A stretch of DNA of 64,000 bases, from the NCBI GenBank assembly GCA_963575745.1, contig CAUYUJ010019900.1, forward strand, positions 95,995 to 159,994. The letters run 5' to 3'. Position numbers and translations under genes: made by a program. The stretch's first letter is position 1. Every line of letters begins with the position of its first letter. The DNA comes from Prorocentrum cordatum. Its lineage: Eukaryota; Sar; Dinophyceae; Prorocentrales; Prorocentraceae. Shown here one piece after another: positions 28,997 to 40,240 of this stretch. The notes beneath the pieces are model-generated. The model had not been told where the DNA came from and made no database searches. It worked only from the letters and a program-made list of their open reading frames with translations.

Positions 28997-29474
28997 CTGT
29001 CCCCGGAGGATGCTCGGGAGGCTTCTCAGGAAGGCCGGGCGCGTCGGAGCCCTTTTGAGAAGGCCCGCCCCGCCCGCCTTCCCGTCGTGGTGCGCCGCCG
29101 ATCACGCGTTTGCCAGCCACGGGGGAGGAGGTCGGAGGTTTGGACGGGTGCGGGTGGCTGGTTGTGGTGCCCCCCCCCCCTGCGGTGGGGCCCGGCGTGC
29201 GCCCGGGCTGGTGGTCCCGCTGCGTTGTCCACGGACCGCCAGGCCCGACAGACCGAGGGAACGCCGAGCAGGAAAGAGGCCGCTGCCGTCGTTGCCGTCG
29301 CTGCCGCCGAGCCCCCCCGAGGATGACCCCCGGCGTTCTGCCGCCTGCTCCGCCCCCCCGGCCTGCTCGCGTCGTAGAGAAGCCGCCGCAGACGGGTTTT
29401 GCCAGCTTCCGGCCTCCCAGGGCCCCTGCCAGGCCCCGGGGCCGTGCACAGAATGACTCGGGTCGGGGGACAAA
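28997..29474. other. GC-rich stretch, no gene assigned
   Basis: Frames on both strands stay open but no domain is recognisable. A family-D fragment (GGCCTCCCAGGGCCCCTGCC, then GGGGCCGTGCAC) lies at 29408-29465. Confidence 0.4.
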
Positions 29475-29621
29475 AAGATACGGATACGTGTTGTCCCCCT
29501 TCGTTTTCGGCCTTTCCTGGTCCTCCTGGGGAATCCTCGTTGTCACCGCTGGATTCACCTCGAAATTCTGGTCAGAACGCACCCCAAGAAAGGTCTGGGG
29601 ACAACACGTATCCATATCTTT
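29475..29621. mobile_element. MITE family G with 25-bp inverted repeats
   Basis: The left end AAAGATACGGATACGTGTTG continues TCCCC. The right end, reverse-complemented, is AAAGATATGGATACGTGTTG then TCCCC, one mismatch in 25. Length about 147 bases, one copy here, non-coding. Target duplication not evident. Confidence 0.65.
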
Positions 29622-31089
29622 CCGCCACCCAATCGGGATGAACAGCCGGCCCTGCGGAAGAGGTCGGGACCTCCGGGGAGCCCGTATCTGACAGATCAAG
29701 GCATCGCATGTCTGGGTATGCGCTGCACCGATCCCGGCCAAGCCCATCCTGGGCCCAGGATCGGTGCATGTGCCTCCCTGCCTCGGGCCCGGCATGGGCC
29801 TAGCCAGGATCGGTGCATGTGCAGATTCTGTTTCTACGACCCTCCCATAAGTGGCCCCGCCTTGCCTTCTTCCGCCTGCTCCGAATAGCGCTCCGTTTGA
29901 GCTGACTGATGCATATAGAAAGATGTTCCTGTTGGATCGTCAAGAGACTGTCGCTGCCGCCTTCTTGGCGTTGCTGGAGGTGTGCAGCGTGTCGATGACT
30001 TCTTCTTGAGCGTCTCAGAGGCCTCAGGAGGCCTCCAGGGGCCTTGGAAGACTCCCAGAGGCATCGAGACCTCTGGAGATCTCCAGGGACCTCGGTCAGC
30101 CCGATCTTCATCTTTCTCGCTCCTGCTTTTAGCCAGCACCCCAGCAGGCTCACAGCAACGTCAGAACTCCAAGAGCCCGATCCAGTGGGGTCCTCCTCCG
30201 CAATCTGGACTCGTGCGTTGGTGTGCGAGAAGGTGGACCACGAACATATCTACGGATCTACGGTCGGCTCTTGTCGTGTCGACTCGGTGACGACAGCACC
30301 GCGGGCGTTGATTTTTTTTATGCCGCCAGCGGTCATTCGCCCAATATTGAACGATCTGCGCTTCCAGAAAGTCCCGATTGCCCAAGTTTGAACGACCCAC
30401 GCGATGTCAGAGACCAACGCCAGGGTCGTCACGACACAAACCTGTCGTAGTGGCGTTCGGCCCATCCAGCCACCATGCCTGGGTCGTGGACAAGAGGCAT
30501 CTTTGGAAGTCTGTTAGTCTCTCTGGGGGGCCTTGTGGGGGGCCTCGGCGGGCATATTGAAGGTATTATGTGATGCTTCTTGGGGCCCACTGTGTGTTTG
30601 TTTAGGGCTTGTTGAGAGCGCCTTGGAGGTTATCTTGGAACCAAAGGGCTCGAAGTGAACAATTCGAGCTCTGGCGTGGGCACCTCTTGGGAGCCTCTTG
30701 GGGGCATGTCGGGCACCTTTAGGGTGCCTTTTCAGCCCTCTTGGAGCTCTCTTGGGGCCTATTAGGCCGTCTTGGGCGATGTGAGAACGAAGCGCGAACA
30801 TCACATGCATAATGTATGCATATGTTTTGCGTCGTGGGCTGTCGCCCAGTGCCTCCAAGACGGCTCAAGAGTTCGAGGCGGGGATGTACACATAACCACC
30901 GCCTGGAAGATCGATTTTCGCGGACTTCCACATGCGGTGGATATGGATAGATTCGAGCCTCTGGGGGCCAACATGCGGTCCCCATGACGTTGGTTCCCAG
31001 GCGGGCGGTGGAATGGATAAATCTTCGGGGACGCCTCAGAAACCTGCTCAGATGGCCGCAGGACTTCCGCGCCTTCTGAGGAGGCGTAG
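29622..31089. other. Gene-poor stretch with small repeats
   Basis: 29725-29825 holds three GATCGGTGCATGTGC or GCACCGATCC words in both orientations. 30010-30110 repeats CTCCAGGGACCTC. 30375-30435 pairs with 16570-16640. 30530-30780 is the GGGGGCCTCTTGGG repeat. 30942-30980 carries an arm of the 20155-20345 hairpin family. No exon found. Confidence 0.5.
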
Positions 31090-31242
31090 GTCGGGCATGT
31101 CCTCCTACAAGCGGATTTTGGAGGAATCATTCTGTGTTTCAAACAATGTTTCAAGATAGTCAGAACTCGTAGAGAAATCGTCCCCGGATTCTGGTTGACA
31201 ATGTTGGAACATTCCTCCTGTGGAGGGAGGGACACGCCCGAC
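31090..31242. mobile_element. MITE family B, 153-bp copy
   Basis: The left end GTCGGGCATGTCCTCCTACA continues AGCGGATTTTGGAGGAAT. The right end reads ATTCCTCCTGTGGAGGGAGG, then GACACGCCCGAC. Interior AT-rich. This copy and 1226-1362 define the family. Confidence 0.65.
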
Positions 31243-31250
31243 TCAAAGGA

Positions 31251-31502
31251 GGCCCGCCTCCTCTCACTTCTCCCCGCGGCCGCGCCGCGGCGCGGCAGGA
31301 GCGATCTGCCTATTCTGTAAGAACGGTTTTTTGAAGGCAGATCTGCCTTCAATAAGAACGGTTTTTTGAAGGCAGATCTGCCTTCAAAAAAACGTTCTTA
31401 CAGAATAGACCAGTCTTTCCTCCTTGCAGGTAGAGTGCGAATCCAGGCCCGCCTCCTCTCACTTCCCCCCGCGGCCGCGCCGCGGCGCGGCAGGAGCGAT
31501 CT
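31251..31502. repeat. Palindrome flanked by 56-bp direct repeats
   Basis: The segment from CGCCTCCTCTCACTTC to GCGGCAGGAGCGATCT occurs at 31251-31306 and 31447-31502. Between them, 31310-31408 is a large imperfect palindrome whose outer arms are CTATTCTGTAAGAACG and CGTTCTTACAGAATAG and which contains GAAGGCAGATCTGCCTTC twice. Confidence 0.8.
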
Positions 31503-31624
31503 TGAGTGGAGCCCGGGCGGAGCCCTCGCGAGCGACGCCGCAGGGCCAGGTCGTCCTCGCCGGCGTTGGCGCGTCGCCTGCCCGCGTATAGGCTCGCGCG
31601 TGGGCGCCCTCGCCTCCAGCACAA

Positions 31625-31705
31625 GGAGGAGGAGGGAGGGAGGGAGGGAGGGAGGGAGGAGGAGGAGGAGGAGGAGGAGGAGGAGGAGGAGGAGGAGGAG
31701 GGGGA
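31625..31705. repeat. (GGGA)n then (GGA)n microsatellite
   Basis: About 80 bases of purine repeat. Confidence 0.95.
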
Positions 31706-31864
31706 GGAGGCGTGCCGCGCCTGCGGCCCGCGCAGGCCGCCGCGCAGGGGCGCCGCGTCGCCTCGCGGCAGCGCCGTGAACTTCGTCGCCGCTCCCCCGC
31801 GGGCCACCCCCGGGGTTGGTGCGGCGATCCCCTGCGGTCGGCGCTCCGCGCCCTGGCTCGGAGA

Positions 31865-32025
31865 GTCAGGAGGGGAAAAAACACAGACACAATCAATCGT
31901 CGGCTCCCAGGAAAATATGGGAAAATATGGGAAGTGGGGGGGAAGACAACAAACCAGAAACTATGGAAACATATGGGGAATATCTTGATTTGTGTGTGTA
32001 TTTCTTTGTGTTCTGGGGCCCCTTT
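31865..32025 (+). repeat. Dispersed repeat R5, older copy
   Basis: ACACAGACACAATCAATCGT, GGGAAAATATGGGAAGTGGG and GTGTTCTGGGGCCCCTTT follow R5 order with many differences from the 13-kb pair. Confidence 0.6.
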
Positions 32026-32384
32026 AGCGAGGCCCGGCTGCTTCCTCGAGGGCTCGGCGCGAGGGCGGCCGCCGCGGGGCCAGGATCGACTTCTGGGAGC
32101 GGAGCGCGGGCGAGGCCCACGCGGGCCACCCCGGGGGCGGTGCGGCGCTCGCCCGCGGCGGGAGGCTCCGCGGCCCTGTGCGCGCAGGGGGCCGGCGCGA
32201 GGGCGCGGGGGCGGCCCAGGCGCCCCCTGTCCCCGCAGTGCGCCCCCCGCGCCTGCACGCCCGAGCGCCCGCGAGCGCCCTCGTGCGAGCGCGCGCCCGC
32301 CTCTGTGCGCGCGCGCCTCCGCGGACGCGTCCGCGGGGGCGCGCCTGCACGCCGCCGCTTGCGCCCGGCTGTCCGCGCGCGTCG

Positions 32385-32480
32385 CGCGCGCCGCCGCAAG
32401 GAGGCCGGGAAGAACGCCGTGAGGACGTTGCGGCGGATCCACATGGACGGGGATCTCCCGGTGGAGGCTCGCGGCGTCGT
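32385..32480 (+). CDS. Candidate exon, short basic peptide
   Basis: The frame RRKEAGKNAVRTLRRIHMDG, then DLPVEAR, has G/C-ending codons and reads like a helix-turn segment. Upstream (32040-32380) the same frame is an Arg/Ala-rich low-complexity run. No splice sites are convincing and no family is recognised. Confidence 0.2.
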
Positions 32481-33473
32481 GGGCGCCGTCTCCCATCTCC
32501 TAGTGCATCCTCGCTGCTTGTGCCTGCCGCTCGTCCTCTGTTCTCGCCGCACCAGCCGTGTCGAGGCAGCGAGCCAGGCGTTTCCCTCGAGACTTCGTCG
32601 CAGAGTTTGAGCCTGAAGCTTGGACTTCCCACCGGATTCCCGTAAGGAGGCCTGAATGTTGGGCAAATGGTGGTTTCGATTCAGCCTCGCGCGCCTCCGT
32701 GCTGGAGCCCCCAGCAGCTACACGGATCGAGAGCGTTTCTTTGTGTGCAATGTGTCGTTGGCGTTCGCGCCGCGCTGCGGACATACGTCTTGACACGTCC
32801 CACGACCGTACAGATGCAGGGCTTGTGGTTCTTAACATGTTGGCACCGCCAGCGCCCGGCACATGCTTTATACACAGTGGCCAGATGTTGCAGGGATTGA
32901 AGTCGGCGGGTTGTCCGTAGTTATACACGTTAATACATGTCCGATAGCTGCGCGGGTTGACGGCGGTTCATTTTCAAAGTTGCGTTTTTTAATTGAGAGT
33001 CGTTCATGTTATGTGTACTGGGCTCACCGAACGATTGATCGGAAAAGCGTGCTAAACACACCACCTCTCAGCGCCTACCTTCGGGCACGCGCTGAGCACC
33101 CGTCCCATGAACACGCTAAGTGTATGAGGGCCGACATCGTGGTCGGGTCGAGCTGGCTCGGCCATCGTGCCGCTCATGATCAGAGAAGCCGTCCAGGGAA
33201 GATGTTTGGGGGGCCATCATGGGAAGGGGCGCGGAGAAGCACGCGGTGAAGCAAGGAGGCAAACAGCGGTGAATTTCGAGTTGCCTCTCTGGGAGGCCCC
33301 GTGGGGTTCTGCTGGGGCGTCTCGCAGGGGAGCCCTTCAGGAATATTGCCAGGGCCTCGGAGCTCTTTGGGGCCCTGTTGGGGGTCTCTGTCAGTCCGTG
33401 GCCAGGTTGGCTCACGCCGCCATGGTGTTTTCTCAGGTCGACCTGTGAGGTGTCTTGGGCCGTCTTGGGTTAA
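32481..33473. other. Unique stretch, no gene assigned
   Basis: Mixed composition with no long biased frame and no inverted-repeat ends. 33290-33470 is weakly repetitive in CTTGGGCCGTCTTGGG. Confidence 0.4.
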
Positions 33474-33654
33474 GTCGGGCCTGTCCCTCTACAGGGGGAA
33501 TATTCAAAATTATCCCGGCAAAGCAACCTAACAGCGATATGTAGAAGCATATCTGAAAGCATTCCCCTTAAGATTCAGATGAAAATCCAGTTGTAGAATT
33601 CTGCTGTTCTCGCAGTCGTAATCGCATTCGCGATGACAGTCGCAGCGGCAACGG

Positions 33655-34005
33655 CAGTCGCAGTCACAGCCTCAGCCTCAGCCTGCCTCAGCCTCAGCCT
33701 CAGCCTGCCTCAGCCTCAGCCTGCCTCAGCCTCAGCCTCAGCCTGCTTCAGCCTCAGCCTCAGTCTGCCTTCAGCCTCGGCCTCAGCCTCAGCCTGCCTC
33801 AGCCTCAGCCTGCATCAGCCTCAGCCTCAGCCTCAGCCTGCCTCAGCATCAGCCTGCTTCAGCCTCAGCCTCAGCCTGCCTCAGCCTCAGCCTCAGTCTG
33901 CTTCAGCCTCAGCCTCAGTCTGCCTTCAGCCTCGGCCTCAGCCTCAGCCTGCCTCAGCCTCAGCCTGCCTCGGCCGCAGCATCAGCCTGCCTCAGCATTC
34001 AAAAT
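33655..34005. repeat. (CAGCCT)n hexamer-type repeat
   Basis: CAGCCTCAGCCTGCCT units, about 350 bases, with larger-scale duplication: CTTCAGCCTCAGCCTCAGTC recurs. Confidence 0.9.
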
Positions 34006-34016
34006 ATGGCCCAGGA

Positions 34017-34565
34017 ATGGAGTTCTGGGAACTAGAAGAACACGAAGTGGCCTACAGTTGGCTCCGGGCATTCAAAATCATGCCCAGGAATGGAGTTCTG
34101 GGAACTTGAAGAGCACGAAGTGGCCTACAGTTGGCTCCGGGCATCCAAAATGTGGCCCGGGAATGGAGTTCTGGGAAATCGAAGAGCACGAAGTGGCCTA
34201 CAGTTGGCTCCGGGCATCCAAAATGTGGCCCGGGAATGGAGTTCTGGGAACTCGAAGAGCACGAAGTGGCCTACAGTTGGCTCCGGGCACTCAAAATGTA
34301 GCCCGGGAATGGAGTTCTGGGAGGTCGAAGAGCACGAAGCGTGTGACTGTTGACGAAAAACGAGCCCGGCTCTGTTCGGTTCTCCAGAATGTGTCCCGGG
34401 AATGGAGTTCTGGGAGGTCGAAGAGCACGAAGTGTGTGACTATTGGCAAAAAGCGAGCCCGGCTCTGTTCCCGGTTCTCCAGAATGTGTCCCGGGAATGG
34501 AGTTCTGGGAGGTCGAAGAGCACGAAAAGTGTGACTGTTGGCGAAAAACGATTCCCGGTTCTCCT
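34017..34565. repeat. 73-bp satellite, about 7 units
   Basis: ATGGAGTTCTGGGAA starts at 34017, 34090, 34163, 34236 and 34309 (exact 73-base steps), then at 34402 and 34497, where units grow to 93-95 bases by gaining GTGTGACTGTTGACGAAAAA-like sequence. 73 is not a multiple of three, so no frame persists. Confidence 0.9.
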
Positions 34566-34769
34566 CCCCGGCACCCGCCCAGACCCCCCTGAGGAGTCAT
34601 GATGCTTTCTTTTGACCCTACTAGAAACCTATCAGCAAAAGCTGTTAGGTAAATCATCAAAAAATAGCCTGGGGACTATGTTTTGAGTATGGTTTGGCAA
34701 TTTTGGAGCATTTGTTGAGTATTGTTTTATTTTTCGTCGAAAATCCCCCTGTAGGGGGACACGCCCGAG

Positions 34770-36354
34770 GTATATATCGAACTCTCCCGTCTAGTCGAAG
34801 TATCCTGGCTCCCCTGGAGGGGGACACGCCCGTCACTCTTACGTCTAGTCGAAATATCCTGGCTCCCCATCCGCGGGAGGCGCCTCAAGTTTCCGGCCCC
34901 CCTCCCGTGAACATTGATAGTTCTAGTTCTGTGGCCAGGAAATGATGAGGCCGCAGTCGCGCGGTGATGGCACGATGGGGATCAGAACGTTGCCGATTGC
35001 GAGGAGCACCATGACCGTGCAAGTGATGGTGTGGTACAGGTGCAGTCTAGAATGGTAGCGATTGCGGTTGCGGCCTCAGCGTTGGCTACAAACAATGTGG
35101 AAGGAAAGACAAGCTAACAGTATGTCAGAGCATGCGCGGTGATCATGACGGGTTGCGTGATAAACGTCCATGCCAACATGACGAAACTAAAAACGCCTTA
35201 ATAATCCGTCCCCGCGTAGCTTCGATCACGCGAAACAGCTTTCTTAAACCGGCCCCACCGGCCGTCCGAAAAGGCGACTTCATATACCGGCCCGGGGGGG
35301 CGACCAATAAGGTATATCGGGCACCCGCTTTCTCTCCTCATGGTTAATTAGGGCCTGGACAGTGTGACAGGTATATGCCAAGCCACCCAAGAGGAGGTGC
35401 TGGGGGTGTGGAAGGAGGTGCATTTAGAGTGTACGTTTTTACCGCCCGTTTATCCGAGTCGAAGCACGCTGACTCTAGATAATCGCTCAGCGTAGCGACG
35501 CATAGCGTGTACCATCAACATTTGAGGGTGCATGCTAATCGTTGCACCTCAGCCGTAGCAGGATGACATCGGGCAACAGTTGCGTGGATGGGTGCTGGCG
35601 CATGCTCATCATGCGGTTCTCGTTGGAGTCTTCTCCAGGTTGCTTGACCACGAGTGTCGAAGTGTGCAAGTACACGGCTGGAATGCGGTTGCCTTTCAAA
35701 CGGTGGTTCTCATGATACATCCCCTAGAGCCTGTTTTTTTTAGACTCCAGCAAGTTTACTTGCATGGATGGGGGGTATTGGGCTGAACCTGAAGCAAGCC
35801 GCAAACGACTTGCACGTCCCTGTTGAATCGTCTGATCGTCCCTATTGGCATTTTTGACGGCAGAAAGGGTCGAGCGGCGGCTCCTTCTCCAACCAGAGGC
35901 CTCGCCCGTCAGGCAGGGGATCTCGCCCATGGTGGAAAGGAATGCTGTCAGGGACTCTTGAGAAGGGAACTTGGGACGGGAGGTTGTGTTGCAGCATCGT
36001 TGATGCGTCTTGCGATTTTGATAGGCGTAGTCGTTCTCTCTCCTCCTTCGTCACCGCATCTCCTCCTCATTCCCAGTAAGTGCTATCTCGGCCCTCCCCT
36101 TCGCTTCTTTTCGGTCCGCCTCCTTCCACCTGAGGACCGCGACGTCGTCGGCGCCTATGTCATATGCAAGAGGCTTGTGCGCCATGCCGCTCGATCCACC
36201 AGGGGGGCTCCTCATCCTCCTCATCCTTCACCTCCCAACCGTGGACCCTCAAGGGTCTCCTCGAGCCCTGCCGGCTTGCAAGCAGGTAGCAGAGCCATGG
36301 TTCTCTCCCACATCCTGCCTCCATTCGAGCCGGGAGGGAACAGCAGTATCGCAG
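34770..36354. other. Unique AT-richer stretch, no gene assigned
   Basis: An R6 fragment lies at 35745-35822 (TTGCATGGATGGGGGGTATT, then GAACCTGAAGCAAGCCGCAA). A second family-B-like terminus, CCCCTGGAGGGGGACACGCC, is at 34816. Otherwise nothing recognisable on either strand. Confidence 0.4.
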
Positions 36355-36545
36355 GCCTAGAGATTGACACCAACACCAGTTTCGGCGGTGTGCCTCCACC
36401 GAGGGAAGAAGATCCCGATCTCGGTGATGGTGGTGATATTCTGGCTTCCGAGGTGGCCGAACTATTACCACCGACACCGAAAATCTAGGATCACCTCCCC
36501 CCTGTGGAGGCAACCCCCTGTCTTGGTGGTGGTGCCAATTCCCAG
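36355..36545 (+). repeat. Dispersed duplication R7, copy 1
   Basis: CTAGAGATTGACACCAACAC, CGGCGGTGTGCCTCCACCGA, CTCGGTGATGGTGGTGATAT and the following 100 bases correspond, with many substitutions, to 38190-38380. Confidence 0.6.
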
Positions 36546-37369
36546 GCCTCCGACAGTAGCAGTGACCCACCGCCATCGGGAGCCCCGTCAGCGTGTTGTT
36601 TCGTTCGCTCTCGCCAGGAAAAAAGGTGCTGTAGTTCTGCACCGCTGGCGCCGCGAGTGGGCTCCCCCCGGCGGCGGCTCATGTTTGTGAGCGCCTCCAG
36701 GGGCGCCTCCGTGGCCACGACCGCAGCCGCCCAGGGCCCCCGGTCAGAACGCGCCCAGGGACGGATCCGGGGGCCGATGCCTGCTGCCCGATGTCGACCT
36801 CCGCCAGTTCGAGAACGTCGAGGCGGCTGGGGTTTTGTTCTTGCCTGCCCCTGCCTGGAGACCAGATCGCGGGGTCTGAGGCCTTTTCGAAAACCGACTC
36901 GGACAGAGCATGCCCCAGGGAAGGGTCGAAATGTCGAGTGGGTGGGGGGGGGGGGGGGGCGGCCGGGTCTCGAACAACATCGAGCCGCCGCGCCTGATGT
37001 CTGGGGAGGGGCCCGACGACTTCGTGGCCCCCACCATCCCCGCTTGAGGAGGGGAGGGGAGGAGGAAGCGGGAAAAGGAGGAGGAGGGAGGACGCGCCGC
37101 GAGGGGTGGGGGCAAATGGTGGGGCTTGCTGGACTTGAAGTCGGCAACGTTGTGGTTTTTGTGCGACTCGTGTCAGTCCTCCCGGACTTGGTTCAGTAGG
37201 GTGTTGTGAACGCCATTGGAGAAAGGGAGGGGGGCACAAGTATCAAGGATGATCGAGGTTGGTTTTGTTTGAGCTTTGTCCGGTTCTCTTCCGTGTGCTT
37301 CCAGGAACCACTTGGGGCTTCGGGAGACCTCCAGGGATGTCCTGAGGGACCTCCAGAGACATCTAGGGG
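36546..37369. other. GC-rich stretch, no gene assigned
   Basis: A poly-G run at 36946-36958, purine-rich at 37040-37110. Frames on both strands are open in places but none gives a recognisable protein. Confidence 0.4.
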
Positions 37370-37990
37370 GGGTGGAGGAGGAGAAGGGGAGGAGGAGGAG
37401 GAGGAGGAGGAGGAAGAGGAGGACCAGAGCAAACCCAAGATGTATCATCAACGATGCTGGAATACATCCTCTCGTTCCAAGGCCACTCATTAGATCCTTC
37501 AAATGGTTGCGTCACTGCGCGAAGCGCCGAGGAGGAAGGAGGGGAGGACGAGGAGGGTGTAGGAGGAGAGGGAGGAGGAGGCGAGAGAGGAGGAGGGGGA
37601 TGACGATGGAGAACGACTGGCCAGTTTGCCCACCATCCCCTCTCGATGAGGGTGGGAGGAGGGTGAGGAGGAGGTGGAGAAGGAAGAGGAGAGGAGGAGG
37701 AAGAGGAGGACCAGAGCAAACCCAAGATGTATCATCAACGATGCTGGAATACATCCTCTCGTTCCAAGGCCACTCATTAGATCCTTCAAATGGTTGCGTC
37801 ACTGCGCGAAGCGCCGAGGAGGAAGAAGGGGAGGACGAGGAGGGTGTAGGAGGAGAGGGAGGAGGAGGCGAGAGAGGAGGAGGGGAATGATGATGGAGAA
37901 CGACTGGCCAGTTTGCCCACCATCCCCTCTCGATGAGGGTGGGAGGAGGAGCAGGAGGTGGAGAAGGAAGAGGAGAAGGAGGAGGAGGAG
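37370..37990. repeat. Tandem duplication, period 287 bases, in a GGA-rich block
   Basis: TGTATCATCAACGATGCTGG begins at 37441 and 37728, and the two following stretches of over 200 bases are nearly identical up to CCATCCCCTCTCGATGAGGG. GGA-rich sequence fills both junctions. Confidence 0.9.
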
Positions 37991-38189
37991 GAGGAGGTGG
38001 AAGAGAGCGAGTAGGTGGAGCAGAGGGACGAAGAAGGAGGGCGGTCATCGGTCCGTTCGTTCGCTCCGTGTCGTCCCCTCTCCGTCGTTGCGCTCGCCCC
38101 TGCCGTCCGCCGGAAGCCAGCAACCGGTAACCTGCGAACCTTCGAAGCCCAAGCGGTCGCGGTTCTGGGCGCAGGCTGTCACGAGGTCG

Positions 38190-38380
38190 GAGGTCTAGAG
38201 CACGACACCAACACCAATATCGGCGGTGTGCTTCGACCGAGGGAAGATGCTCCCAATCTCGGTGATGGTGGTCATCTCCGGGCCTCTAGGAGGCCGACCT
38301 CTTACCGCCAACGCCGACATCTAGAATCGTCTTCTCCCAGTGGAGGCAGCCCCGAGTGGCGGTGTTGGTGGCCTTGTCGA
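38190..38380 (+). repeat. Dispersed duplication R7, copy 2
   Basis: Counterpart of 36355-36545: CTAGAGCACGACACCAACAC, CGGCGGTGTGCTTCGACCGA, CTCGGTGATGGTGGTCATCT. Confidence 0.6.
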
Positions 38381-38530
38381 GTCCTCCAAAGAGGAGGGGC
38401 AAAGACGTTGTCGCACGCTCAATTTACATCCTTCCGCCGCCTCGCCGGCGTCCCTCTTGGGGGGGGCGCCTCTGCTCCGGGGCAGGCTCCAACCGTCCAT
38501 GCGCCAGTCTTCGTTGGCCTCGCCTGGGCT

Positions 38531-38539
<9 letters not shown>

Positions 38540-38563
<24 letters not shown>

Positions 38564-38583
38564 CCGCCGTCGTCGTCGTCGTC

Positions 38584-38626
<43 letters not shown>

Positions 38627-38692
38627 GCGTCGTCGTCGTCCGTCGGCGTCGTCGTCGTCGTTGTCGTTGGCGTCGTCCTCATCCGCCATGGC
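38540..38692. repeat. (GTC)n microsatellite
   Basis: About 150 bases of GTC/GTCG units. The poly-Asp, poly-Arg and poly-Val frames are artefacts. Confidence 0.95.
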
Positions 38693-39574
38693 CGGTTCTA
38701 GCCGCGGTGCGTCCCCGTGCCATCAGGAGGAGGGGCAGGGCGGGCGGCGAGCCGCCTGCCTTCTCAGAGCCTCCCGCCGAGGTCGCCAGAGGAGGGTCGG
38801 CAAACTCGTTTCCCAGGTGCCCACCTGGCGCATTTGTTCGGCTCCAGTTCGGCCCCCTTCCGACTCAAGTTCGGCTCAGGGTCGAGTCGGGTTCGACTCA
38901 GCTTCGACTCAGGGTCGACTCAGATCGACGGGCGTTTTCGACGCAGCGTCGATGCACGAATGGGGCGAGTGTCTCCAGGAAGGTCCCCAGAATGAGCATC
39001 CAACGTTTCTCTCGTATGTCCCCCTCCGAACGCGGTTGCCTTGGGATCCGCCTGGGATCATCCAAAGACGCCCACATGGCTGCATGTTTCGGGGTTTCGT
39101 TTGATTCCCGATTTCGGGGCCATTAGTTCCCACTCCCTTTCTCCTCTCCTTCCTCGGTCTTTTTCCTCTGCTTCTTCTCCTCTTCCTCGGCCACGTTGGC
39201 GGGACCCCAATTTTAAATGGCCCGGTCGCTTCTCTGCATTTCTGGCATTTCACCTCCTCCCGATTTCAAGGGGTACTTAACTAGCTTCGAGGTTTATCTT
39301 ATGCTTCACTGAGCTGTTCGTGTGGGAGTGTCCGCTTTCGTTCCCTCAGCTTGTCTCCTACTTCACCCCCACAAGACAAGAAGCGGGATAAAACAAAATC
39401 TGGTTAGCACACCAGCGTTACAGTGACGGCGTAAGCGAACGCCCTGCTAGCCGAGCAAGGCGTTGATCCCGTGCGTGCGCAGTGCAGACTGGCTGAATCA
39501 GGAGCAGCCGTCGCACCGGAACCACAAACCGCGGGAAGTCTTGCCCCAACGCAGCCTGACACGAGTCTCGGTCA
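38693..39574. other. Stretch with a worn R5 5'-half
   Basis: 38870-39000 (TTCGACTCAGCTTCGACTCA, CGACGCAGCGTCGATGCACG, TCTCCAGGAAGGTCCCCAGA) resembles the first half of R5 at 13021. The remainder is unique, and no exon was recognised. Confidence 0.4.
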
Positions 39575-39722
39575 CACGAGGAGGAGGAGGAGGAGGAGGA
39601 GGGGGAGGAGGAGGAGGAGGAGGAGGTGGAGGAGGAGGAGGAGGGGGAGGAGGAGGAGGAGGAGGAGGAGGAGGAGGAGGAGGAGGAGGAGGAGGAGGGA
39701 GAAGGGGAGGAGGAGGAGGACA
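39575..39722. repeat. (GGA)n microsatellite
   Basis: About 150 bases of GGA/GAG units. Confidence 0.95.
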
Positions 39723-40240
39723 CTTGCCCAGCCGTGCAGGGCGAGGTGTGCCTCCGGGGCGGTGGCCACTCCGTCCATCATGCCACGCCCCCTCCCACGT
39801 TTCGAAGGCTGTCTGTCCGTGGTCAAATGGCATTCGATCCACTGCACCGTCATGTGTCGCGTGGATGTTCCCTGCGACGGCCCCCTTGCGGCCACCAAGG
39901 AGCGGAGAGGAAGTAACAAGTTTGTGTAGCTATGCGAAAAATGGTTTCCACATAAGTTGAGCCTGCAACTCCAGCGCCAAATCGTAATACCTGCTGCTCC
40001 TCCTCATCCTCATCATCACCATCAGCATCAACATTGTCTTCGGTCTTCTACCTCCAACGGCCGTCGAGAGCGGTTTCGAGGGAAGCGGCCGGGGTCCTGC
40101 ATGAGTTGATTTTTCATTTGTGTAAAAAATTGTTACCACCCCCGTGGCAAGCGTGGGGCGGCGGATTCAGCCGCCGCAGGAACCGGAACTTCGTCTTCGA
40201 CGAGTACCGGTTCAGCAGGACGTGGTTGCGGTTCTCACAG

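Larger units (their letters stand above)
33474..34769. mobile_element. Large family-B element (about 1.3 kb) carrying satellites
   Basis: The left end GTCGGGCCTGTCCCTCTACA continues GGGGGAATATTC. The right end, reverse-complemented, is CTCGGGCGTGTCCCCCTACA, then GGGGGATTTTCG. That is about 20 matches over the first 23 bases, and both ends match the short family-B copies. The interior consists of a CAGCCT repeat (33655-34000), a 73-bp satellite (34017-34565) and AT-rich unique sequence. No coding capacity. Confidence 0.55.

Noticed and set aside
33655-34565. CRISPR-like array (CAGCCT block and 73-bp units), and the 99-bp units at 57945-61098
   Set aside because: Units are contiguous and diverge internally; there is no alternation of constant repeats and unique spacers and no cas gene, and the setting is eukaryotic.
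40034-40240. Start codon of the channel gene at 40034
   Set aside because: The segment to 40240 lacks membrane-protein or family character and precedes a good acceptor. The family has a large N-terminal region that must come from earlier exons.
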